A DNA stretch of 13,375 nucleotides, taken from the NCBI GenBank assembly GCA_003573635.1, contig QUTJ01031605.1, positions 1 to 13,375 on the forward strand, given 5' to 3'. Origin of the DNA: Goniomonas avonlea (lineage: Eukaryota > Cryptophyceae > Goniomonadida > Goniomonadaceae). Position numbers and translations under genes: made by a program. The notes below the pieces were generated by a model. That model searched no databases, was not told where the DNA came from, and worked only from the letters and a program-made list of their open reading frames with translations. Below are positions 1 through 8,630 of this stretch, in pieces; the stretch's first letter is position 1; the number at the start of each line of letters is the position of its first letter.

Positions 1-20
1 GTGTGTGTGTGTGTGTGTGT
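1..20. repeat. (GT)10 microsatellite at left edge
   Basis: The window opens with ten uninterrupted GT dinucleotides. They lie inside what should be an intron of the minus-strand cyclase gene, 31 nt beyond its last visible 5' splice site. Confidence 0.95.
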
Positions 21-30
21 GGTGGGATCA

Positions 31-47
31 TGACGTTTGAAACGTCA
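31..47. repeat. Perfect 8-bp-arm palindrome with TGACGT/ACGTCA
   Basis: TGACGTTT and AAACGTCA flank a single G. The arms carry the core of a bZIP (CRE-like) site, but the position is inside an intron of the cyclase gene. It may be chance. Confidence 0.5.
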
Positions 48-52
48 CGCAC

Positions 53-1427
53 CTTGAACACTTTGTGAAAGCTTGTGAGGTTATCGAAGACGTTAAACAG
101 CGTGTTCAGCAGTTCGACAACTTCCCCGTCGTTGAACAGAGAAATTCTCGCGGCAAAATTGTCCACCTCTGTAGTGATGTAGTTAGCACCGAGGGAGCTA
201 AACACCAAGCATGACACCGAGGTCTCTCATCGACTAGTAGTGAATAAATCTAGAGACCTAGATGAAGACCTAAACCTAGAGATCGAGCGAGATAGAGGGG
301 GTAACAGTGGTCCCATGTACAGCAAGAAAAACACTGGAGAGCGGGAAGAAGAAACAACGCACGGGCAAATAGCACAGTGCAATCCGAACAGCTGTCAGCG
401 ATTCGTTCTCCCGCCCAAAGCCGTGGGAGCAGCTGCGGGAGTGTGAGTGAAGACAACCGCAGCTCGGAAGGATGATGAGCGGCGTGAGAAATTGCACGGA
501 TGCAAATGGTGAAACGTGAAAAACCGTGTCGCTACCTCAGGAGGCATCATGCGTTCGAGGAGCTTTACGGCCTTTTGGTCGTGCTGCGCGAGTCGGACGA
601 GAGTAGTGAAGTGGCTCCGCTTTGTAAGCTCCCGCCATCGGACCAGGAACAGGGAGAGAAGCACACTGATAAATATTGTAGCAACTTCTAAAGTCCACGC
701 TATATCCTTGTCGTGGCGAAGAGACACCAGGACAAGCAAGACACAAACGCCGAACACTGCGAGGGGGTCATTCAAGGCATAACAAAGTGGGTTCGGTACC
801 TGGAACCATTTGGAAAAATTTCAACCTCAGGAAGAGCGGTGCATGGATGATTATTACAACAGCAAACAAAAATTGAGACGGTGTGGCATTCTCGTCACTC
901 ATGTTGGCTTCTCTGTCCGAGATGCGCACAAGCATCGCCGCCAGCAGTGCAACTGGTCCCGAGTACTCAAAGTTGCGCCTGATCGACGCGGGCGAACAAA
1001 ACACAGAGAGTAACGATGCAAAACACACAGAGTTCACAATGATAAGGCATGCGGTTGCCACGGCAGAGAGCGCAGGCCCACAAAGTCTGCTCCCGCAATC
1101 CAGGCCGTTCCGCGGGGATTTGACCAGGACGAGCCATCCCACCAGCAATATAAATTCGGCAACCAGGGCCAGAAACAGTCCAATCCTCACGCCCTCAAAA
1201 TAAAGGGCAAAGTAATACCGGTGGAACTCTGCCTCGGTCAAAGGGTCCTTGAACCGCACACCAAAAAACATGAACGACTCAAGCTCTGTGAAAAGGCCGG
1301 GGTCTGGGCGCCAACTGTGAAATGTTGACCCAACAGCAGCCCAAAGAGGCGGCAAAGAAGACTGGCGCTCCCCCCTTGAGGTCGCAGCCTGGAGGTCAAC
1401 CGCCCCTCTTGCCGTGCCCTCCGCCAT
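53..1427 (-). CDS. Six-TM class III adenylate/guanylate cyclase, 5' part (partial)
   Basis: Class III cyclases make cAMP or cGMP; animal-type membrane forms carry a six-helix module before each catalytic domain. I assemble four exons: 1427-800, 756-536, 432-363 and 168-53. The introns are 43, 103 and 194 nt, and the frame is kept throughout (345 codons). Six hydrophobic segments lie near residues 82-102, 118-143, 156-169, 186-203, 210-222 and 232-248. Sequons NMS and NAT fall in the third loop, which would be outside. The cyclase start follows: LLERMMPPE, then GERIADSCSDCTVLFA, then GEVVELLNTLFNVFDNL and HKVFK. The usual metal-binding Asp of the FADI motif reads FAQV here (Q307, made across a splice junction), as in the metal-free C2 halves of animal enzymes. 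A GTGCGT donor at 52-51 shows the gene continues off the left edge. The ATG at 1427 is the first on this strand below about 1980, but the frame is open upstream to 1512 behind an acceptor-like TTTTAG, so a further 5' exon is possible. Nucleotide specificity is unknown. Confidence 0.8.
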
Positions 1428-2062
1428 GGCCAGTAGTGGCCCACGATAATCAATTTTGACGATTGGAAGCTTGTGAAAGTCACTTTCGAGGGCCAGGCTA
1501 AAATTGAAAAATCAAGTTACCAAGTGCAATTGTACAAGAATAATAATACTGGCGGACGCCCTTCCCTCCGCCCCTCCCTCCGCCCCTCCCTCCGCCCCTT
1601 GTGAAAACTTCACTCCAGAGGCACGCCAACCCCAGGCAGTTGGCAACTTGGCGCTGCGACCCCAAGATTAGTTTCACGTTCTCAGACTTTCTCGGCTGAC
1701 AGTCGCTCTCGCTCACACACACTCACTCGCACTCACTCACTCTTGAGTCTCTCTCTCCCCCTCCTGTTGTTTCTCTCCCCCTCCTCTCGATACTGATGCC
1801 CCCTTACGCTGTGAAACTGCTCTAATGATCTCAAGTGCTGCACCGGCTACGGGACGCGGGAACAAAGAAACTCGACACTTGTTGTCCGTTTAATGTGAGT
1901 TAGAAAAACAGTGCCGGAGAGTGAATGACCTGTGGCCTCAAGTACCACGGTGGATTTCAACGCTGTATCGTAGCGCTGAAAAAGGACTCACGAAGAGCCA
2001 GTTCATGTGTGAAAGTTCATGTGTGAATGAATGCATCGTTAGAAATTTGGTGCGTCAGATGG
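1428..2062. other. Gene-poor spacer: cyclase 5' flank and F-box 3' flank
   Basis: No supported coding exon was found. The stretch holds three copies of a 12-nt CCTCCGCCCCTC-like unit (about 1562-1600), a CACTCACTCGCACTCACTCACTC-type run (about 1713-1743) and two TCTCTCCCCCTCCT blocks (about 1751-1788). A direct repeat of GTTCATGTGTGAA lies at about 2001-2026. On the minus strand a pyrimidine tract ending in TTTTAG near 1502 could be the 3' splice site of a 5' intron of the cyclase gene. Confidence 0.6.
1562..1600. repeat. Three tandem 12-nt CCCTCCGCCCCT units
   Basis: A pyrimidine-rich 12-nt unit is repeated three times in the 5' flank of the cyclase gene. Read on the minus strand it is G-rich (GGGGCGGAGGGA), resembling GC-box-like promoter DNA. 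Function is not shown. Confidence 0.7.
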
Positions 2063-2815
2063 TCACATTTCCTGCGTATCAGCGCCATTGTCAGTCGCCG
2101 CAGTCAATATCTCAAGGCGCCTTCTTTGTCTTGTGGGGCGAACCGCAATGTTGTGCTGCACAGCCATCATCCACGGAGAGGTGGCACGCCGTCTCAACTC
2201 TCGTCGAGTTCTCTGATCCGTTCGTGTTCCTCTTACAGCCGGCGTAGCATAACTGAGCTCTGTTATTGCGTTGCGGAACTCCTTACAAACGAGTGAAAAG
2301 ATGCGCGCACGCCCCGCGAATGCTTGCTGCAAAATGCTCATCAAGTTCTCAACGGGAAGTTCGAGTAGATTCCAGCGATACAACGTTCCAGCCCTTTGCG
2401 GTGTGTTTCTCAGCGAAAATAACCTGAGAGCTCTTGCGCCACGGGGGGTGGCGAACTGTCCCGGCGATGCTCGGTCTGTTACAGATACTGGCGTGATGGC
2501 GACACAAGGAGACTTTCTAGTGAGAGGCAGAGCCGGAGGAGACATCATTGAGGCCAGGGCGGCTAAACAGGGAGAAGCTAATGCCTCCTGGGAAGGTGTC
2601 GGTGTCGGCACTGCTCCAGTCGGTGGGGCAGTACTTCCGAGACCTCCAAAACGAGGCGACGTGATCGCAGGAGAAGGGGCGCGAGGCAACGTCAACGGGC
2701 GCAAAATGGAAACACACGTTTCTTTCTTGTTCACGACCCCCTCAGGTGTGCACTGTGACCATTTGACGGACTTCTGAGGAGAGCCCGAGTCTGACTGCTT
2801 CGTGGCCACTTTCAT
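2063..2815 (-). CDS. F-box protein
   Basis: F-box proteins recruit substrates to SCF ubiquitin ligases through SKP1. The predicted product has 250 residues. The F-box lies near residues 150-184: LLELPVENLMSILQQ leads into IFSLVCKEFRNAI, matching the family pattern of LP, a hydrophobic helix and a VCKxFR end. About 150 residues before it are low-complexity Pro/Ser/Thr-rich with basic patches, and the 66 residues after it are Arg-rich. No LRR, WD40 or Kelch repeats are seen, so the substrate module is unknown. The frame is open upstream to 2959 but without an ATG. I choose the ATG at 2815 because it sits 73 nt below a TTTATAAT element on this strand, the same spacing as in the FKBP gene. A GTAAGA inside the C-terminal codons could be a 5' splice site, so the tail is less certain. 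Confidence 0.6.
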   Translation of the reverse strand: MKVATKQSDSGSPQKSVKWSQCTPEGVVNKKETCVSILRPLTLPRAPSPAITSPRFGGLGSTAPPTGAVPTPTPSQEALASPCLAALASMMSPPALPLTRKSPCVAITPVSVTDRASPGQFATPRGARALRLFSLRNTPQRAGTLYRWNLLELPVENLMSILQQAFAGRARIFSLVCKEFRNAITELSYATPAVRGTRTDQRTRRELRRRATSPWMMAVQHNIAVRPTRQRRRLEILTAATDNGADTQEM

Positions 2816-2887
2816 GCGGAAAAAGGGCGCTTTCTTCGTTCCTCGCCGGTTTTGAACTAAATTCCTGATCGCTTGAATTCTCAACCG

Positions 2888-2895
2888 ATTATAAA
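2888..2895. promoter_or_regulatory. ATTATAAA element in divergent F-box/RBR gap
   Basis: Read on the minus strand this is TTTATAAT, 73 nt above the F-box ATG (2815). On the plus strand it reads TTATAAAT, 176 nt before the RBR ATG (3071). The same octamer lies between the other divergent pair at 8546-8553. This is a TATA-box-like element by inference. Confidence 0.5.
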
Positions 2896-3070
2896 TTTGA
2901 TGGATATTCGGGACGATATTCGAGCCGGGCTGGTCAATCAATTTGGGTGGCGTGACCACGAACCGTCATAGGAGCGGAGGCGAGCGCCCTAACTGCGGCT
3001 GAGATAGTGATTGCTCAGCAATTTCCGCAACAGGCCAACCACTCTTGGCTGGGTGCCAGGAAGAGAGCAC

Positions 3071-6000
3071 ATGCAGCCCGCTTTGGACAAGGGGCGCGAA
3101 AGGTTCCATAGCTTTCCATGGATTGACAAGGGAGGTGACAGCTTGGAGAAGGGCCTGGAGTTTTCAGCTGCCCGGCGCAGTTTGGACATTCCAGCCTCAG
3201 GTAGCAAGAGCCCAACAGCTGTACCAGTCGCAATCTTGGCGCTTCCGGATCGGGTCCTGGACTTCTTAAGGGCCTTTGCCTTGACCGAAGAGTTTTACTG
3301 TAATATTTGTCTGCAATTTGTACCAGTAGAGCAAGGCTTTACCCTGGACTGTGGCCACCGGTACTGTCGCTCTTGCATCAGCATGTTCGTCCAACTGAAG
3401 ATCAAGGACGGCCACGTCAAGGTCTCCTGTCCTTACTTGGATGATAAAGTCGACTGCAAAGGGCAGATCAACTCCAGCACTGTGGAGGATCTTGTTGCCC
3501 CCAGCGTGTTTGCCAAGTTCGTCATGTTCAAACTCAATCGAGAGTTCCCCAACGCCAGGCAGTGCTCCAAGTGTAACGTGTCTTTATTTGGTTCTCGTGA
3601 AGCTCCCACCATGACCTGCAAGGGTTGTGATCATACTTTTTGTTTCATCCATGGAGATGCACACCCAGACATTTCGTGTAAAGAGTACGAAGCTCGGACT
3701 CGGAAAGATGAGGCATTAAGCCTGGCAACCGTGAGCGAAACAGCGAAGCGTTGCCCAGGCTGCCAGTGTGCGATCCAGAAGTCCGAAGGGGTGCGTTTTC
3801 CTTCTTCTTGATGTCGACGCTGACCTCGCCGCAGTGTAACCATATGAAGTGTTCGGTTTGCGGGACTTGCTTCTGCTGGATCTGCGGCAAAAAGATCAGT
3901 GACGCAGTTTTGCCAGCCCACTTTGCCTTCTGGAATGTTTTCGGCTGCAGGTCCGCCCTTGACATCTCCAGATTGTGGTTTAACGGCGTGCCAACAGCGG
4001 TCAGCAAATGGACGCCAATCCAGACGTTCAGCCGCACAGCATGATCCGCAAGGTGCCCTTTGTTCCCGATTCGCGCTTCTCCACCTCACACAGCTTGCAG
4101 ATCATCACGGCATTGGCGATCTGTTTGATTTTGGGTCCAATAGCTATTGCCGGGGGCCTGGCCACCTTGTGTCTTTGGGCCGTTCTCCTGCCCTTCACGA
4201 GCGCCCTCTATGCGCTGGGGTCCCGGCGGCGCTGGCACGGGTGTGTATTGCAGTGTTGAAATGCACCCATTGCAGTCTCACCAAGTTATGTTCCAGGTGG
4301 TGTGCGATGTGTGATGTGTGATGTTGTGTGGCTGCCTCCTGGAATACAGACTCTCACTCCCCACTTGCACCGCGCTCGCGCGTGCGGACACTAAATGTGC
4401 CGTTTGCTTGGGCCTCCTACTCCATCCACCCTCTCACCCACTCTCACCCACGCCCTCCTCTCTCCCGAAACGCAACGGGATTAACCGCCACCGTCAGGTT
4501 CACGCGAGAATACTGGAGCTACCAAGCAATCATCGCCAAGATGCTGCTTGTTACAATCGTTATCGTCCCCTTGGGCATGCTGTCGATTGCAGCGTTCCCT
4601 CTGTGGCTACCGTGCCTCCTGTGCTTCGTGTGTGCCGCGATGCGGAGGCGTGAAGGGGAGCAGCAGGACCAAGGCAAGGATGATGGCGACGGATCGTCGA
4701 TGTCGACCACCGCAGCCGGTGTTGCGATGGGCTTCCCTGTGAGTGGCTTCGCGAACTGCTAGCTTGGTGGTAGACTAGGCTGCTGGTATGGCCTGTGAGT
4801 GGCTTGTGCCCCTGGCGAGTGATGGCGGATTGCTCCTCGCTTCCTCCCTCTCCTCCCTCTCCTCCTCCTACTCCACGCCTCCCTCCTCCTCCCTCTTCCC
4901 TCTCCCCCAGGGTACCCCGCCCTCCCCTCTCTCCTCCTCCCTCCTCCCTCTCCTCCTCCTCCCTCCTCCCTCTCCTCCCTCCTCACTTTTTTACACAACC
5001 CCAGGGTACCCCGCCCTCCTCCCTCCCTTCTTACACAACCCCAGGGTACCCCGCCCTCCTCCCTCTCCTCCTCCTCCCTCCTCCCTCTCCTCCCCCCCTT
5101 CCTTCTTACACAACCCCAGGGTACCCCGCCCTCCTCCCTCTCCTCCTCCCCTGCGCCACTCGGTCCCGACGGGCTGGATGCGCCACTCGACAGAGCGTCA
5201 ACAAGGCGCCCTCGTGTCGGAGTGCGGCCGAGACGACTCCTGTCTCCGTTGGCTCGCGCTGCTGGTGCCTCTGCCGCTGCTGAACTCGAGGTAAGACTGC
5301 ACTCGCAGTGTGACTGTCGGGCAAACTTGCATGGAGGTTACACCATGACTTGCACGTTTCTTGTTCCTCCTCACCCCTCGCTCTTGCCACCGTTTCCTCC
5401 CACAGACAGACAGAGGCAGCGAGATAGCGCCAGACACATCGCGAACGAGACAGGTAAGCACGGCAGGCGGGCAGGCAAGCCAGCCAGGACAGACAGACAG
5501 ACAGCAAGCAGGGTAGGAAAAGCTGACAACAATTTCTGCGACAGGACGGGGCTGGCAAGATTGCTGAAGGGTTTCGCGAGAAGAAGCAGCCGGAGCTCGC
5601 CACCTTGCCGCCCCTCGCTGTCTCCTCAGTCTCAGCTGCGGCCGATACGGGGGAGGGAGATGTTGTTACTGTTGCAGTCTCGACGTTCCGCTGCTCGCTA
5701 CTGAGAACCCACAAGGAAGAGGACGAGTCGGCGTGCGACCACGAAAACGACGAGGATACCGGCGCGGTGGCGTATCCCGATGACGTTGACGTTGACACCG
5801 GGGTGAGAGGCGTCATGCTGCGCCTCGTGGCCGCAGTCGTGCGTTCCTTCCCGTCCCCCCCCATCCCAGTGCCCGAGCCGCCATCTCTGCGCGACACCGA
5901 CGCGCCGTCCCCCGAGTGCTTCGACGGCTTCACCGACGTCACGCCGACCCTCAACGTGTCCTCGCCCCTCAACGTGTCCTCGCCCCTCAACGTGTCCTCG

Positions 6001-6828
6001 CCCCTCAACGTGTCCTCGCCTGTCTCCGTCGACGACTCCTCGAGTGTGCTGACTCCGTCTCCCGTCTGCCTGGACGGCAGTCCGTCTCCTGTCTGTTTGG
6101 ACCGCAGTCGCTCGCCCCCGCCTGACGGCTGCGCCACGCCCTCGGCTGCTTCTGACCCCTCACAGTGGTCAGACGACGACCAACTCGTCGAGCGCCCGGC
6201 CGCGCCTTCCCCACGCACGCTTGTGACACACGATATGGCAGTCGCGCTCACCCCCCCTCGCCCTGCCTTTTGTGAAGCTGTCGAGCACGCCACACCGGTC
6301 TGGAGCCACCACCGTATGAACACGGGCACCGTGAACGGTAGTGACTTGTGTCAACTTGACCCCTGTCACCCTGTTCTCGCTGTGGCGGCGTCGCTCTTCT
6401 GGGGCGCCTGTGACGACATCGATGATGCTATCGTGCATGCGAGCGCGTCATCCGCGATAGCGGAACCAGCTGTCGTCCCCCCGACGGCACTCGCGTTGGA
6501 CAAGCAGTCTGAGATGATTCGATATCAGTGCGCCTCTCTTCTCCAGCGCGTTGTGGCCGACGTAGTGTCTGCTATCGCACCCGATCGTGTAGTTAGCGTG
6601 GTTTCATATAGTGATGGCGCACACCCGAGTGCTTCGGGGAGCGGTTGCGCGATTGGCGTGGAGGCGCAGTGTGCGGCGGTTGTGCGCGACATGGTTTCGC
6701 TGGCGTACGAGCGGGCCGGCCACGTGTGGCGTGGGGCAGGTCCCGACGTTGACGTTGACACCTCTGCCCTGCCCGGCGATATGGCTTGCTGTTCTACTCC
6801 CTTGACTTTGACGTTGACACCGATATGA
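3071..6828 (+). CDS. Membrane-anchored RBR E3 ubiquitin ligase (RNF19-like) with long C-terminal tail
   Basis: RBR ligases take ubiquitin from an E2 onto a RING2 cysteine before passing it to substrate. Exons: 3071-3790, 3835-3950, 3998-4240, 4498-4738, then probably 5120-5290, 5406-5453 and 5545-6828. All phases agree; 940 residues in total. RING1: C77, C80, C94, H96, C99, C102, C120. IBR: C165, C168, C183, C186, C191, H194, C203. RING2: C228, C231, catalytic C241 in SEGCNHMKC, then CGTCFCWICG. The signature NVFGCSGQQ follows, joined across an intron. Membrane segments lie near 314-353 (one or two passes) and 371-410, as in RNF19/Dorfin-type ligases, which are about 700-840 residues. The first four exons are firm. 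The tail (441-940) is inferred: a strong GTGAGT donor at 4739 in phase 0, downstream exons all in phase 0, and no in-frame ATG before about 5815. If 4739 is not spliced, the protein ends at TAG 4760-4762 with 447 residues. The tail is Ser/Pro/Asp-rich with four LNVSSP repeats and no recognised domain. The start is the first ATG of the frame. Confidence 0.75.
4739..5119 (+). repeat. CCTCC-rich intron with duplicated donor (x2) and acceptor (x4) motifs
   Basis: The donor context CCTGTGAGTGGCTT occurs at 4736-4749 and again at 4792-4805. A pyrimidine tract followed by CCCCAGGGTACCCCGCCCTC occurs four times, with the AG at 4909-4910, 5003-5004, 5043-5044 and 5118-5119. The three later copies are preceded by TTACACAA. 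Between them are long CTCCTC runs. Copies 3 and 4 are 75 nt apart, and the stretch between them is open in the exon frame. Confidence 0.8.
5950..6021 (+). repeat. Four 18-nt tandem repeats encoding LNVSSP
   Basis: CTCAACGTGTCCTCGCC plus one base is repeated four times in frame within the last exon of the RBR-linked tail. Only the final base differs in the last copy. Each unit makes Leu-Asn-Val-Ser-Ser-Pro. Confidence 0.95.
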
Positions 6829-6915
6829 CTTGCGACTTGCTGTTCAAACTCTTGACACTCGATATGCCTTGCGACTGCCTGTACTCCCGACTTTGACGTT
6901 GACACCGGTATGGCG
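6740..6915 (+). repeat. Degenerate repeat with GACGTTGACGTTGACACC core at end of long exon
   Basis: The core GTTGACGTTGACACC, or a close variant (ACTTTGACGTTGACACCG), occurs near 6744, 6809 and 6893. Between them are related GATATGxCTTGCGACT segments, a period of roughly 65-85 nt. A further core lies in the same exon near 5783, where it encodes DVDVDT. The stop codon at 6826-6828 falls inside this array. Confidence 0.7.
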
Positions 6916-7458
6916 TGCGCGGCGTTGCACTGCGTACGCTGCCTGTACAAAACAACGGCTGCTGTACAAAATATAAGTTTGTTGCTTGTCGCGCGTGCCT
7001 GGCATGATCCGTGACCCTGCTCTTTGTTACCTTGCTCTCCGTTACCTTGCTTCCTCAGCGAGTCTGTGTCCGCCTGTCTCCCGTCGCCTCGATCCCTCCC
7101 TCGGCCTCTCCTCTCCCTCCTTGTCAGCCCCCTCCCCTCTTAGGGTCGCAGCGGCACCCCGGGGTGAATGTTTTCTTCTTGGGCTTCGGGCATATATATT
7201 TTTTTGGGGGGGGTCTGTCGTGAATTCTGCACCTCGAAATGAAGTTACTTCCCCAAGGTCGGAGTTATACTTTTAGACCGCGCCAGTACAATTGACTAAT
7301 CGGCTCTCTCTGTCTCTCAAAGTCAGACACCCATGGATGAAGGCACCTCGGTCGGATTGTACGTCGTTGGGTTGTGAGATTAAACAGACTCGACGAAGCA
7401 GCACGCATGCCGTGAGAAGTCCAAGCACCACAAACCATCCAAGCACGCTTGGAAGAAA
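6829..7458. other. Convergent intergenic spacer
   Basis: No coding exon is supported between the ends of the RBR-linked gene and the FKBP gene. The region holds the last units of the degenerate repeat, two TGTACAAAA motifs near 6950-6970, CCCTCC-type pyrimidine stretches and a T7/G8 homopolymer junction near 7200. No clear AATAAA polyadenylation signal is visible. Confidence 0.6.
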
Positions 7459-8471
7459 TTATGCAATCGCAACGAGTTCGATGTCAAAGATGAGGACAGA
7501 GTTAGGCGGCACGCGGCCCTCCACTCCCTTTTTCCCGTAGGCCCACTCTGGCTGCGAATGTCATCAGCGATGATCATGAATTGGCGGAAAAACGTCGACT
7601 TTACGACAAACAATAAGATAGGGTCCCGTTCGTGCGGATTGAAACGCACCTGAACCGTGAGAGTGCACTTCTCACCAGAGCACATGCCAACAATCCCCTC
7701 ATCCCACTGCAGCAAGAAAGTGGGTTGGTTTGAGAATTGACGTGGAAACCAGCATACCCCGCGAATGACTGCACCCTTTCCAATTTTGACAGTGAGAGGG
7801 GTGGCCTTCTTCCCTTTCTTGTCCCAGCACGAGTCGAAGACCTTCACACACAAGATGAACGAAAACAAAAGGTGGACAAACCGTGCCATCCTCAAGCTTC
7901 CCGGTGTAGATAATGCGCACCTACAAAAAAAAAATGGGTCGGTCTCTTGGGGAGCGGGGGGTGCCGATGGCAGCTCACCGTATCTCCCTTTTTCACGACA
8001 TTCATCTTGTCCCCCTTCTTTGTGATGCTCTTCTTATAGAGAACAGGGGCATCAGGATCCTGCAGTTCCCTCAGAAACTATGTAAATACCACGACCAGGA
8101 GGTCAAACCGGTGCGACTTCCTCCTCGGCAGCTGCGGGCGCAGCTGCGACTACTTCCGCGGCGATTTTGGCCTTCTCCATTTCTTCAGCCAATCGGTCGG
8201 CTTCTCGCTCCGCCTCTGTGGCGAAAGAGTTTCCTTCTTTGATCTCTTTGGCGGCAGCAGCTAGTTCGTTGGTCTTTCGAGACTTCGCAACCCGAGCAGC
8301 GTCGCCTCCAAGCTTGTGCTTTTTGAGAAAGGCGAGCGAGCCATGCTGCGAACCGATCATCAACTCCCCAGAGAGGCTGTCTGAAGCGCACAATACCTGC
8401 TGCATCCATTCCACCGCCTCTTTCTTCGACATTGCCGCCAGGTCTGGCACCTCAGGATTCGCAGCTGCCAT
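7459..8471 (-). CDS. FKBP3: FKBP25-type peptidyl-prolyl cis-trans isomerase
   Basis: FKBP25 is a nuclear prolyl isomerase that binds nucleic acid. Six exons, all joined in phase 0: 8471-8109, 8059-7979, 7920-7882, 7841-7758, 7706-7650 and 7551-7459. The introns are 49, 58, 40, 51 and 98 nt, and the product has 238 residues (human protein 224). The N-terminal helical (BTHB) domain is recognisable from HGSLAFLKKHKL and RVAKSRKTNEL (about 43-70). An Ala/Glu-rich helix (80-120) links it to the catalytic domain (about 130-238). The pocket residues of FKBP12-type domains are present: Y153 in IIYTGKLEDGT, F163/D164 in VFDS, W190 in GWDEG (joined across an intron), Y213 in PEWAYGKKG and F230 in VLIFDIEL. 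The motifs KKGDKxN, WAYGKKG and the PPN near the end are those of FKBP25, not the cytosolic small FKBPs. An ATG at 8528 is in frame but lies only about 20 nt from the TATA-like element, so I prefer 8471. Confidence 0.9.
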
Positions 8472-8545
8472 GATGCAGTCGCAAGGCCGCCCTCGTCGCT
8501 CCTCCCACAGGCAGTGGCATGATGGCATCAGCCATCGATCTTTTT

Positions 8546-8553
8546 ATTATAAA
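8546..8553. promoter_or_regulatory. ATTATAAA element in divergent FKBP/unknown-gene gap
   Basis: On the minus strand TTTATAAT lies 75 nt above the FKBP ATG at 8471, preceded by CCAATC. On the plus strand TTATAAAG lies 78 nt before the ATG at 8631. It matches the octamer at 2888-2895. Confidence 0.55.
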
Positions 8554-8630
8554 GATTGGCCTATCAGTGCCCAAGACCGAGTTACGCCGCCGTACGAGCG
8601 ATTTATTTCTCAGTCAAGTTTGACAGACGG

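Noticed and set aside
2271-2777. Plus-strand open frame of 168 codons opposite the F-box gene
   Set aside because: The minus strand encodes a recognisable F-box here; the plus frame shows no motif.
2961-2969. ATG at 2969 (minus) as the F-box start
   Set aside because: It is in a different frame and stops after 11 codons; it also lies above the TATA-like element.
4788-5294. Pro/Ser/Leu open frames through the CCTCC tract as a separate protein
   Set aside because: They are low-complexity products of a pyrimidine repeat open in several frames. The region is better explained as an intron with duplicated acceptors.
5106-6329. Long minus-strand open frame (407 codons) opposite the RBR-linked tail
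   Set aside because: It lies opposite the plus frame, which has phase-consistent exons. The minus frame is a repeat-driven shadow with no recognisable domain.
7380-7895. Single minus-strand frame beginning with a hydrophobic, signal-peptide-like stretch (MARFVHLLFSFILCVKVF)
   Set aside because: It reads through introns of the FKBP gene. The hydrophobic start is intron 3, and splicing gives a contiguous FKBP domain.
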